A stretch of DNA of 64,000 nt, taken from assembly GCA_041874725.1 (NCBI GenBank), contig CP097466.1, positions 4,588,001 to 4,652,000 on the forward strand, written 5' to 3'. This document shows positions 9,650 to 18,407 of this stretch, piece by piece. Position numbers and translations under genes: made by a program. Below the pieces are notes generated by a model, which was not told where the DNA came from, did not search any database, and worked only from the letters and a program-made list of their open reading frames with translations. Origin of the DNA: Duganella sp. BuS-21 (lineage in GTDB: Bacteria > Pseudomonadota > Gammaproteobacteria > Burkholderiales > Burkholderiaceae_D). Position 1 is the first letter of the stretch; the number at the start of each line of letters is the position of its first letter.

Positions 9650-10609
9650 TCAGAGTAATGCGCGCAATTTCGCTACCGTCTCCGGGTGTACACGTTCATA
9701 GCCCGTGTTTAACTTCTGAGCGAACCCTTCGAGCTTTACCTTGCGAACGTATTTGTCCTCGTTCACTAAGTTCATCGTGATCGCATCAAGTTCAACTGTT
9801 CTGCGAAAGTCGGCTGTATCGTTAAAAATCACACGCAAATGTCCGACTTGTTGCCGTACTGCAGAGCGCGCAATTTCTCCAATTCTAGTAAACATAGGAA
9901 CAGGTGCATCTTGCATCGTCAAATGCACTACCTTTTTCTTTTCTTGCGTACCTGCTATCCCGTCGAACTGGGGCATACCAGGAAATACCTGAACCAGCTC
10001 TATACCTTTCAACTTACCGTTGTTCAGCTCGTCCTCAAATTCATTCGATGGATGGGCGCGGAATTCGTAAGTGTACTCGCTCAATCGTCGCAGACCTGGA
10101 TCTCCGCTTGCATCGTTGCACATAAAAAATTCACGGTCGGCACGAGTAGCAGCTTTTGTTACTAGCTTGAGTAGCATCGCTATGTCTCCACTTCCGATAC
10201 CAATAGCATCCTCGACTAAAGCAGTATATGTATTGTTAGCGAACGGAGCTAATTTCACTACCACATGCGCAGAAAATGCGTTCCCTTGATTGTTGACCTT
10301 TGTTGCCACCTGAAAGTGCTGTGTTACGGGGTCAGAAATCGCTTGATCAGCCGACAATTTATCTGACCGAGTTACAAGAATGGAAACGGAAGATTGATCT
10401 GGGGCGAATTCGATATCTGCGATATGCCACGTTTCGGTCTTGCTACGGTTCGTCCGATTGCATGGACTCACTGCCAAGTAGTTCTTTAACTTCCCTATAA
10501 GTTCGGAAAAAGGACGAGCAGGAAGATCGATTGAACCCACCAGGCGATCGCGTGCGTGCGCACGCACATTCAGATCATAATACTTCACCAACCGCTTGTT
10601 TGCCTTCAC
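9650..10609 (-). CDS. Soluble protein of unknown family, first gene of a two-gene unit
   Basis: This is a 319-residue protein with no signal peptide or membrane span. The start is GTG at 10609, preceded by AGGGG six bases upstream. The N-terminal part (to about 140) is beta-rich by inspection; the part after about 230 is charged and helical. I recognise no motif and assign no function. A possible promoter (TTGACC at 10664-10659, then 17 bases and a weak TACTGT) lies about 30-55 bases upstream of the start. The gene is followed after seven bases by the multi-span membrane protein and then, 75 bases further on, by the 1712-residue STAND gene, so three genes may share a transcript. Sizes of the pair recall the Kiwa defence system (KwaA membrane protein, KwaB of about 315 residues), but the order is reversed and I cannot confirm homology. 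Confidence 0.6.
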   Translation of the reverse strand: MKANKRLVKYYDLNVRAHARDRLVGSIDLPARPFSELIGKLKNYLAVSPCNRTNRSKTETWHIADIEFAPDQSSVSILVTRSDKLSADQAISDPVTQHFQVATKVNNQGNAFSAHVVVKLAPFANNTYTALVEDAIGIGSGDIAMLLKLVTKAATRADREFFMCNDASGDPGLRRLSEYTYEFRAHPSNEFEDELNNGKLKGIELVQVFPGMPQFDGIAGTQEKKKVVHLTMQDAPVPMFTRIGEIARSAVRQQVGHLRVIFNDTADFRRTVELDAITMNLVNEDKYVRKVKLEGFAQKLNTGYERVHPETVAKLRALL

Positions 10610-11244
10610 GTATTACCCCTAGGTTATTTTTGTTAACAGTAATACAAAAACCGGGGATGGTCAACGTAGAGTATGTGAAAGTAGTCCCTCAATAGCATCA
10701 GCGTTTGCTACAAATCTTCCTCCCAAGCAAATAATTTGCAAAAAGTACGCAACACCCTAAGTAAATTACTTTGATCGCAATTCCAATTTTTGCCTGAGTA
10801 TCTTCCCACGTTACGTGCAAGTAGTGTTACAAAAAAGCGCTCGGCGCTGGCAGCGATATTGCCCGCCTACCCTTATCTTAAAGATCAATCGAAAACGGAA
10901 TCGCATGTAGGTTGATCTGCGAAGGCGCAGTGCAAGCTAAAACCGTTCCAACGAATGTAAACGTATCGACGGACGTTCGATAGCGGCGCAAGGTTATCGA
11001 GAATCAGGACAAAGGCCGAACTGTGGGAAGCGATCAGGCCACCATGCGAACACCCGCGGGGTGTTCCCGAATGGGGTCTCTACAACCTCAAAAGTAACCT
11101 CCCCCTTTATTCTTATCAATACTACCGCATTACCGGCTTTACTAACGTCGCCTCTTACACAACTTTAGACACCGCGCAAAGCAGTGCGGCGGTGCGGCTT
11201 TATCGTTCTTCTTATTACCTAAATCTTCTTACGGGGCCGATATA
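10610..11244. other. 635-base gap without a supported gene
   Basis: No reading frame here has a plausible start, binding site and codon use. The left part holds the possible promoter of the minus-strand unit; the middle holds one perfect hairpin (11048-11066). A pyrimidine-rich stretch (about 11095-11125) precedes the decayed kfrA-like gene. The composition is intermediate, as expected of eroded plasmid or island DNA. Confidence 0.5.
11048..11066. repeat. Perfect palindrome, possible operator or stem-loop
   Basis: GAACACCC and GGGTGTTC form an 8-base perfect stem around a 3-base GCG loop. No T-run follows, so it is not a convincing terminator. It lies about 180 bases upstream of the kfrA-like pseudogene, and KfrA-type proteins repress their own genes by binding inverted repeats, so an old operator is possible. 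Confidence 0.35.
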
Positions 11245-11910
11245 ATGGAACTTAATCCCGTCGCACAAGAACGAATCCTCACGGTGGCCGACAGGCTCGT
11301 TGCTGACCACGGTGCAAACCGAAGCATCTGATCTGGCAATCCAGCTATAGGCGGACCAGCAACAGATTGATGAGTTGTTCAGCAATGCCGCGTAATCACG
11401 GCATCGGCCGAGCAGACGCACATTAAGCTACGCGAAATGGAAAAGCGCTGCGAGGACCTGCAGCGGGAGCGGGAGCGCTTATACGCTGCACTCGACAGGG
11501 CCACCGAGGATTCGGCCTCGCAGCGGGCATCCCACGCCCATGATTTGAATCGAGCGCAGGAGCTGTCGGAACAGCTGCGCCGGCGCGCAGCTCAGCAGGA
11601 ACGGGCTCGCAACATGGAACTTGCCGCCGCGCGCGAAGAACGACAACGCATCTACGATGCGCTTAAGAGCGCCAACAGGGATGCGGCCCAACTGCGGCAA
11701 GCCCATGCTCAAGAAATGGATGCAACACGCAACCTGCTCGAACAGGTTCGCCTCAACGCCGCTGAGCAAGAACGCGCACTGGGCGCGGAACTAGCCAATG
11801 CCCGGGAGGAAAGCGCCAAGCTGCGCGGCGCCATGTCGGCATTGGAAAGGATCAAAGCTCCACGCCTGCCGAAGGCCGCCGAGAAAACGGATGGAGCCGG
11901 AAAAAGCTGA
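11245..11910 (+). pseudogene. Decayed kfrA-like DNA-binding/coiled-coil gene
   Basis: The start reads MELNPVAQERILTVADRL and continues like the N-terminal HTH of KfrA-type plasmid proteins, but stops at a TGA at 11329-11331. A second piece (11351-11392) is in another frame (ADQQQIDELFSN) and a third runs from about 11392 to 11910, where an ATG at 11437 gives 157 residues of pure coiled coil: heptads rich in Glu, Arg, Ala and Gln with repeated EQERA/EERQR blocks. Most of the DNA-binding domain after residue 28 is missing. KfrA proteins bind DNA through the N-terminus and self-associate through the coil, and occur on plasmids and integrated elements. The remnant therefore points to a plasmid-like or integrative element in the history of this region. 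The 157-residue coil could still be translated, but without the HTH it would have no known job. Confidence 0.7.
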
Positions 11911-12031
11911 CGAGACGCAAACGAACAAGGGTTGAGCAAGCGCAGGGCGTTGGCAAAACAACAATCTATAATGAATTCAGGACACTTGGATACGCTGGGT
12001 TCGCGAAGCACGTCGCCGCGAGTAAGGATTT

Positions 12032-12107
12032 TGGAGCGGGAGAAGAGTCTCGAACTCTCGACCTCAACCTTGGCAAGGTTGCGCTCTACCAACTGAGCTA
12101 CTCCCGC
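12032..12107 (-). tRNA. tRNA-Gly(GCC), isolated copy inside the accessory region
   Basis: The complement folds as a complete 76-base tRNA with GCGGGAG/CTCCCGC acceptor arms, anticodon loop TTGCCAA (anticodon GCC), T-arm GTTCGAG and an encoded CCA end. It appears identical over its whole length to the three tandem tRNA-Gly genes at 25,145-25,487 and has the same orientation, but its flanks differ from theirs. It marks a junction: a kfrA relic lies on its 3' side and the integration module (HTH gene, integrase relic) on its 5' side. It may be a former attachment site or a fourth member of the tandem array displaced by insertion of the 12.2-24.9 kb block. Confidence 0.93.
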
Positions 12108-12176
12108 GTGCGGAGCCGAATTACAACAGACCTTTTAAATGTTTTTCCACTGAAATAATGATCTTCGCGTGCAATC

Positions 12177-12509
12177 ATGGAGACGGATGTTACCTTGGAT
12201 GTGGATCAGGCGGCGGCGATGTTGCATGCTGATCGGGAGACCGTGCTTAACGTGGCGCGCCGAGGGGAACTACCAGGCACCAAGATCGGCAAGTCTTGGG
12301 TATTCTTACGTTCGAATGTGCTCGACTACCTGAAGCTACGCATTGAGGCGGACACCGCGCGGCGCAAGCAGGTGGCCGCCGCTACGCATGCCGCTGTTGC
12401 AGTCGCTGTTACCTCCCCTCAGCATCACCGGCGCACCAAACTGCCAACGCTTCCCACACTTCCCGACACGCAGCGCCCGCGCGGCCGCAAGCGCCCGCCA
12501 TCACCATAG
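12177..12509 (+). CDS. Excisionase-like HTH protein
   Basis: This is a 110-residue protein. Residues 5-55 match the winged-helix/MerR-type 'excisionase family' DNA-binding domain: LDVDQAAAMLHADRETVLNV, then RRGELPGTKIGKSWVF and YLK. Such proteins (AlpA/Xis-like) control excision or transcription of integrated elements. The tail after residue 75 is low-complexity, rich in Ala, Pro, Arg and His. Its stop overlaps the end of the convergent decayed integrase gene by a few bases, the same arrangement as seen at 23,773-23,781, so HTH and integrase form one module. The start ATG is at 12177. The domain looks intact, although its integrase partner here is dead; it could still act with the intact integrase at 23,773. 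Confidence 0.75.
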   Translation: METDVTLDVDQAAAMLHADRETVLNVARRGELPGTKIGKSWVFLRSNVLDYLKLRIEADTARRKQVAAATHAAVAVAVTSPQHHRRTKLPTLPTLPDTQRPRGRKRPPSP

Positions 12510-13205
12510 ATGCGGCGCCAGATCGCTGCCGCGCAAGCTCGCATAACGTTTGAGCTGGCGCGGATTGCGGTGGCCGGTAGTTCTCGGATCCGCACGTCCG
12601 TCCGCTTGGTGCGCTCGTATAGCCGACAATTGAATTCATGGCGCAGATCGTGGGACCGGATCCTGCCCAGCCCCGCTTCGCGAAAACGTACGTAGACAAC
12701 CACGACAAGTCGCACGTGGCCTACTCCAACACCGCGTCGTCAAGCTCCATTGCTCACGCACGGAAACAGCCGCCCGCCCCATCTCTGAATCGCTTGCATG
12801 GTGTTAGCGGATGCACCCGATCGGGCCGGCGACCACCAGGCTGTTGATCGGCACCTGCCGGCGGTCGGCATTCTTCGTGCACCGCAAGAAGAAGAAGAAG
12901 AAGAAGAAGAAGAAGCTCGAAGCTCACCTGCGGCAGCTCCAGCGTATAGCACCCGCGCATCCGCATGCGATTCAAGCGCCGTGGTGGAGAAACGTGGTCG
13001 TCCGCGCGCGGTAATGGTACATGGGGTATGCACTACTCCTCACGCGGCAGCACGCGGCGATCATCCTCGTCATCGTTTTTCGGCGGCTTACCGCGATCGG
13101 CGAGCCGCTGCTCATCTTCGGGTGGACAGGCGGCAAACCCCGCTTGACGAAGCGCAGCGAATTGGTGGGTAGAATCGCGGAATGTTTTCGCATCATCCAG
13201 TCTAA
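12501..13205 (-). pseudogene. Decayed tyrosine integrase (C-terminal two thirds)
   Basis: This stretch aligns with the intact integrase gene (23,773 to about 24,480) from its stop codon up to a MxRKHSAILPTN block, but contains several frameshifts and an (AAG)10 expansion. Recognisable pieces include the SDLAPHLW end, the HDLRHEF box in another frame, and RKHSAILPTNSLRFVKRG. The N-terminal third is gone; after 13205 similarity ends abruptly. The gene can no longer make a recombinase. It is convergent with the excisionase-like gene on its left and overlaps its stop. It shows that two related integration modules once existed here and that the four-gene cargo lies between them. Confidence 0.85.
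12886..12915. repeat. (AAG)10 trinucleotide repeat
   Basis: Ten perfect AAG units lie inside the integrase pseudogene. The intact integrase has only two AAG units at the same place (GCAAGAAGAAGG near 24,156-24,167). The tract encodes poly-Leu in one minus frame and is a slippage expansion in a gene no longer under selection. Confidence 0.9.
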
Positions 13206-13538
13206 GCAAAGCTAGAGCGTCTCACCGTCAAAAATCGGTCCGATGAAAGCTGCTGACAACTGATGCCACGAATGAATACCGGGTCGCCCTACTCACCAGA
13301 CTTGTTAACGATCCCGCCGAGCAACGCGGCGTCACGCGCCTGACTTCCGCATTCTGCAACGCCGTGCCACGTAGGGAAAGGCACGCGATGGACTAAGTTT
13401 TTCTACCGGCCTATACAACTAGGAGTTCAAATTACTGAATATCGCGGCGAGACAAACAGATCGGGCCGAAGGCATTGCCTGGAGAACCTGCCTCCGTACA
13501 TACGAGTTCAGCAACATTGGGGCACTCCAACAAAATGG
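13206..13538. other. 333-base gap without a gene
   Basis: This gap lies between the broken end of the integrase relic and the stop codon of the caspase-STAND gene. I find no reading frame with a credible start, no tRNA and no terminator hairpin. It probably contains the breakpoint where the cargo operon joined the left module. Confidence 0.5.
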
Positions 13539-16500
13539 TCATGGCTTTGCGATGCGCTCGACACACCCCGCATTCTGCTTCACATCGGCGCCGATCAGGG
13601 TCAGGGTTTCCACATGACTCAATCGCGCATCGATATGTTCGCACGCAAAATCGCGCAACTGGTCGACCGAATCGAAAACGCGCCAACCGCGCACCTCATC
13701 CTTGACGAAACTTGCTGAAAAAATAGTGCGCCCGTCGCGAGCAAACAATGCTTGAGTAATCGGGATAGCACGGGTTTCCATGCGAGCAATCGGTTTGCCG
13801 CTTGCGACATCCCACAGCATGACCTGGGATTCGTAAATTCCCGGATTCTGTCGTTCCAATCCCATTTCAGAAATACCCGTCGTAGTCAGCAACTTACGAC
13901 CATCGGGGCTAAATCTCGCGTTTGTAAGGTAGTCGCCGTGCCCTCGAAAAGTTCGAACGTGCTTGCCCGTTGCGGTTTCCCATATTTTTGCCGTGAAATC
14001 CCCTGCGGCAGTGACGATATACTCGCCATCCGGGGAAAAACGGATATCAGTAACAGCGTCGGAGTGCGGCGCACTGGGAGTTGCCGGGTCGAAAAATGCT
14101 GTAACCACCCCAGCCGTTGTCGCCTGAAGGTCAACAGTCATCCAATCCGAGCTATTCCGGAGGGCCGCGTGCCGTCCATCACTGCTAAACACCAATTGTT
14201 CCACGTTGCCGAAGGCAATGCCACGGAGCTTGCCCGACTCCCGCTGGAAAATGTACACGTATGAGGCCGTCATCGCAAACAACTGGCGGGACGACGGCGA
14301 CCATGCCACCGCCCTGATGGCTTCAGGGAGTCTCCACGCAGCATATCGGAAGGGTGCGGTCAGATCCTGAACGTATAGCCAGGCGCCGTCGGTGAAGGCG
14401 ACCTTCTTGCATCCCGGGCTGGCCTCCGCCGCGCCCAGCAGCAGGCCAAGTGCCACGGTAGGTGGCCGGATACGCTGACCATCGGACAGACGGATAACAT
14501 CGAAGCGTTGCCAAGCACGGCTCGGAGCGACGATGCACGCGGGTCGTATCCAGTCAGAATGGAGGCCCGAGTCCAAGCTGGGCCCTTCGTAAACCACGCC
14601 AGCGGATGGTCGCCCCACCACCACGCGCTCGCCACTGCGAATAACCACACTCTGGTTATCATCTGAAAAATTCAATGCGACCGGATCCCTCGGTGCCGGG
14701 ATCTCGAACGACGCTTGGCTGTCCAGCGCCCAGATGCGCGCTACGCCGTTTGTGGTAACAGCCCCAAGCAGGCGTCCATCTTCCGATAAGCCGATAACAC
14801 CGATGTCATCTTTTTTTCTTATTGTCAATGATTGCGGTATCAGCAATGGCGTGCTTTTCCAGACATACACATCGTGGGCAGCCGAACTGTCACTTGCGAT
14901 GGTGACGATCAATTGTTCCTTTCGACTATACAAAGTCTGCCCGATCCGAGCATTGTGCGTGGCAAAGAGCTGTTGCCGGATACCGAGCGGTAACCCCCAG
15001 ATCGATGCGGTACGATCCATCGACGACACCAGCACCTCGTCTTCGGAAACGAACTCCGCAGTCGCCGGCGTCAACATGTACTCGCCGACACCTTTGCAGG
15101 GTGTATTGAGGGTGGCGACCAGCTCGGGCATAAGCGTCATTTGCCAGATGCGCACGCAGCCATCGATATGTCCGGTCGCCAACTGCTCTCCATCCGCTGA
15201 AACGGCCAACGGCCAGCCGGGCAAAGCCATCCGGTGAAATACTGGCTTGGTGTTACTTGCGTAACGCCACTCCCAGTATCCCTCCTGAACGTTCACGAGT
15301 AACGCGTGGCGCGCCTCCAAAAACTTCAGTTGCTTGCCTGTTTCGCCACCAGGGTTAAATCGACGAACTTGGTTAGTGGCATCCAGCAAATTCACAATGC
15401 CGTCACTCAGCGCAATGGCTAGCACATCGTCCTTGGCGTGCCACTGGTGGGTCGAAATCTCGCTCTCTAGCCCAAGGACCAGCGACCGATCCAGTGCAGC
15501 TCCCCGTAGAACCGCCAGCCGCGCCTTTCCGCCTGCGTTTTCGGCCATCATCACCGCCTCGCCGGAGCGCGAAAATTCCGCATTGCGCCATTCGCCAGGT
15601 AGCGTCTTTAGCACTTTCAGGGTGCCGTCGGCGAGAGCGAGTTCAACGATGGTCCCTTTTTTTGTCACCGCCCTGACAACACCGCGCTGTTCGCCAGATA
15701 CCGCCAACACCTCCGCATCAAGCTTGACCGACCATAGGGGTGGGCCGCCCTTCAGTGACCACAGCTTCACCGTAGTATCGCGTGAGCCCGTGATAAGACG
15801 CTTTTCATCCACGCTGAGTCGCGCCGAGTTAACCGGTCCCAGATGCCCGCTCAAGACATGGCGTTGGACCAGGTTCGACACCGCTGTATATAGCGCGTCT
15901 TCGACTTCGGGGATGGCCTCCGCTTCGCCCACTAGCGGCGGCCGAGGCAAGGCTGCGGCGGCCACCAGTGCAGCCCTGGCGTAATCACTCTTGTCAGCCA
16001 GCTGCGCCGACACGTTCGCGAGCTTCAGGGACTGCGCAACTTGTTTATTACCGAACTGCACCCATGCTGCCGACAAGGCACTCAGCAGCCCCACCATCAC
16101 GATGGCCGCCGCCGCCAGCGCGGCGCGGCGTCGACGCCGGTTACTGGTCTGGCGGCGCAGGCTAGCCGCGATAAATTGCGCCTCCACGGCATTGGCATCC
16201 GCTGCATATTCCTGGCTGAACTGCTGGACCAGTTTGGACCTGAGCGGATCCGCCCACAATAGCTCATCCTGCAGGTGGTTGGTATGCTCCCACTCCGCCG
16301 CCGCCTGTGTCAGCTTGCGCAATGCAAGAACCTTTGTCGTATCTTCACGGATCCAGTGGTTCAATCGCTCCCATCCGAGGATCAGCGCATCATGCGCCAG
16401 CTCGTAGTACACATGCTGACCACCTTCGTCGCGCACGCCTCCGGCAACGAGCGGCGTCGAGTCGCTGATGATCAGCGCCGCCCCCGTGAGAGCGAGTAAC

Positions 16501-18392
16501 AGCGCATTAATGCGCCGTTGCTCCTCAACGTCCAGCACCGTCAGCTCCCACTTCGCCACCCGCCGTCGCGAAAATTCACCACGCTCGATCGCGACGAAGC
16601 GCAGCAAGACTCTGCGGGCCGTATCAGCATACTTGTCATCGCCGCCATCGACAATCGCATTCGCGGTGACGCGCAGCGCACCGGTAACGCCACCCTGCAA
16701 ACTGTCATAGTCGGCGCGCGTCAACGTTCTGTCACCGCTGCGGCGCCGCAGAAAGTGCAGATACATCTGACTCAGCGCGAACGATAGCAACGGTAGCGCG
16801 CCTGGCATGTTGATCACGTCATTGATGAGTTGATCAACTAGCTCATCGGACTCAAAGCGCATTACCCGGACCGCGACTGGCGCCTCGATCACCCGTCGGA
16901 AATCATCCTGCGTCATGCGCGGCACCAGGAAACGCGCGGCCGCCCAGCGGTCACGCAAAGCGGATTGGGACAACTGTGGCTCGTATTCCGAACGCAACGT
17001 CATCACCACTTGCAGCTTGCTGTGCGTGAGCGCATATTCGATCAGCTCTAGGAAACGCTGCCCGAGATCGCCTTCGGCTTGAAGCGTAATCATTTCCTCG
17101 GCCTGATCGACCACCAACACCAACGGCGCCTGCGCTCCGTTTGCCCACGTTGCCAATGCGGATGGATATGCTTGAAGCTGCTCTGCGCCAACCGGAATTC
17201 CGCTGGACTGCTCGGCCAAAGCCGCGGCCAGGTTGACGAATGGCGAACTGCTCGGGACGCCCGGGCGCACCTGTATCACGCGACAACCTTTTTCGCGCAA
17301 CCTGGGTATGACCCCGGCACCGACCAGGCTTGACTTGCCAATGCCAGAGGGGCCGATCACCACCAGCAGTTGCACCGACGCGGTCGAGTCTGTTGCAGAC
17401 GCCGTCCATCGTTCGGTCAAGCGGCGGATGGAAGCGGCGCGGCCGAAGAAGAGACGTTGGTGCTGTTCATGGTAGGCCTCCAAGCCGCGCCAGGGATTAT
17501 CGCCGCTATTCAATGGAGGCGCGGACGGCAGCGAAACAATGCTATTCGGCGTTTGGAATATGTACTGGCCCTTGTCGTGTTTGCGCATTGGCCAGAGAAT
17601 CGGCGTCTGGCGCGCGCCATTGCCAATCGCCGACTGCCGTAGCGCCCCATCGATATACAGATACAATTCCGTGGCCGTAATTACTCCATCGCCCCGACCA
17701 TCTTCCGTCGGCAGGTCAGCCTCGCCTTCCAACCCCTTGATCAATGCGGCCGCGAACGGCGAATGCGCCTGCGCGTCATCTCGTTTGCCCAGTGGTCGTT
17801 CAGCAGCGACATCGAGCGCTCTCTGATCGTGTGCCGCCGAGGCCAGCGCTTGCCACGCCGGATCCTGCACATACCATGTGAGGCGTTCCTGATGCAGCGG
17901 TCCCGGCGTCACCACCGCGTGGCGAGTACTGGACCAACGCAGCGCCCCAGCGAAACAGCAGTCGAGAATGACGAACATATGGTGGCAGTTAATCGACGCG
18001 AGCATTTCTTCCAGCTCCACCATGGGCAGAAAGCTCACCTCCGCATCGCCATCCTTTCTAGCGTCGTGCGGCAAGACGTAACCACGCGGACCATCGCTGC
18101 TGTCGGTGGCGATGCCGTGCCCGGCGAAGTAAAACAGCACGCGGTCATCGGGATAGATCCGGGCCGTGAACCGTTCCATGAAGGTCCGTATTCCCTGCAG
18201 CGTCGCTGCGGCATCCGTCAGCAGCTCAACCTCGTAACCGTGCGCATCGCGCAGCAAACAGGCGAGCGCGGTTGCATCCGCCACCGGTGTGAGCAATGGA
18301 GGAATACCGTTGCTGTACTGATCCACAGCGATCAAGACCGCCCTGCTATGCCCAAAACCGCCCAGCGACATCTTTGCGCTCCCAAGGGACAT
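13539..18392 (-). CDS. Caspase-like protease fused to STAND ATPase and WD40 propeller
   Basis: This is a 1617-residue protein with four parts. Residues 15-280 are a caspase-like (peptidase C14) domain with YFAGHG (His92) and ILDCCFAG (Cys146, DxC position), both catalytic residues present. Residues about 299-760 are an nSTAND1-type ATPase: entry motif NPWRGLEAY..FFGR, P-loop GPSGIGKSS (Lys353) and Walker B LVLVVDQAEE (Asp429). A hydrophobic segment near 800 (AAAAIVMVGLLSALSAA) may anchor it in the inner membrane. The C-terminal half has WD40 repeats (GHLGPVNSARL, GSRDTTVKLW, FSPDGEYIVTAAGD, TAKIWETATGKHVRTFRGHG) and is the likely sensor. It is the last gene of the four-gene operon, 15 bases after the MBL gene. 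A second ATG at 18371, preceded by GGGAG, is an equally good start. Inferred role: ligand sensing by WD40, ATPase oligomerisation, then protease activation against partners or cell proteins. Confidence 0.85.
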   Translation of the reverse strand: MSLGSAKMSLGGFGHSRAVLIAVDQYSNGIPPLLTPVADATALACLLRDAHGYEVELLTDAAATLQGIRTFMERFTARIYPDDRVLFYFAGHGIATDSSDGPRGYVLPHDARKDGDAEVSFLPMVELEEMLASINCHHMFVILDCCFAGALRWSSTRHAVVTPGPLHQERLTWYVQDPAWQALASAAHDQRALDVAAERPLGKRDDAQAHSPFAAALIKGLEGEADLPTEDGRGDGVITATELYLYIDGALRQSAIGNGARQTPILWPMRKHDKGQYIFQTPNSIVSLPSAPPLNSGDNPWRGLEAYHEQHQRLFFGRAASIRRLTERWTASATDSTASVQLLVVIGPSGIGKSSLVGAGVIPRLREKGCRVIQVRPGVPSSSPFVNLAAALAEQSSGIPVGAEQLQAYPSALATWANGAQAPLVLVVDQAEEMITLQAEGDLGQRFLELIEYALTHSKLQVVMTLRSEYEPQLSQSALRDRWAAARFLVPRMTQDDFRRVIEAPVAVRVMRFESDELVDQLINDVINMPGALPLLSFALSQMYLHFLRRRSGDRTLTRADYDSLQGGVTGALRVTANAIVDGGDDKYADTARRVLLRFVAIERGEFSRRRVAKWELTVLDVEEQRRINALLLALTGAALIISDSTPLVAGGVRDEGGQHVYYELAHDALILGWERLNHWIREDTTKVLALRKLTQAAAEWEHTNHLQDELLWADPLRSKLVQQFSQEYAADANAVEAQFIAASLRRQTSNRRRRRAALAAAAIVMVGLLSALSAAWVQFGNKQVAQSLKLANVSAQLADKSDYARAALVAAAALPRPPLVGEAEAIPEVEDALYTAVSNLVQRHVLSGHLGPVNSARLSVDEKRLITGSRDTTVKLWSLKGGPPLWSVKLDAEVLAVSGEQRGVVRAVTKKGTIVELALADGTLKVLKTLPGEWRNAEFSRSGEAVMMAENAGGKARLAVLRGAALDRSLVLGLESEISTHQWHAKDDVLAIALSDGIVNLLDATNQVRRFNPGGETGKQLKFLEARHALLVNVQEGYWEWRYASNTKPVFHRMALPGWPLAVSADGEQLATGHIDGCVRIWQMTLMPELVATLNTPCKGVGEYMLTPATAEFVSEDEVLVSSMDRTASIWGLPLGIRQQLFATHNARIGQTLYSRKEQLIVTIASDSSAAHDVYVWKSTPLLIPQSLTIRKKDDIGVIGLSEDGRLLGAVTTNGVARIWALDSQASFEIPAPRDPVALNFSDDNQSVVIRSGERVVVGRPSAGVVYEGPSLDSGLHSDWIRPACIVAPSRAWQRFDVIRLSDGQRIRPPTVALGLLLGAAEASPGCKKVAFTDGAWLYVQDLTAPFRYAAWRLPEAIRAVAWSPSSRQLFAMTASYVYIFQRESGKLRGIAFGNVEQLVFSSDGRHAALRNSSDWMTVDLQATTAGVVTAFFDPATPSAPHSDAVTDIRFSPDGEYIVTAAGDFTAKIWETATGKHVRTFRGHGDYLTNARFSPDGRKLLTTTGISEMGLERQNPGIYESQVMLWDVASGKPIARMETRAIPITQALFARDGRTIFSASFVKDEVRGWRVFDSVDQLRDFACEHIDARLSHVETLTLIGADVKQNAGCVERIAKP

Positions 18393-18407
18393 CGCCGTTC
18401 CCGGCGG

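Noticed and set aside
9052..10609. Call of the gene pair as a Kiwa (kwaA/kwaB) system
   Set aside because: Only sizes and the membrane/soluble division agree; gene order is reversed and I could not confirm a DUF4868 pattern.
12508..13205. Small open frames within this stretch as separate genes
   Set aside because: They are pieces of the decayed integrase in several frames; alignment with the intact copy explains them all.
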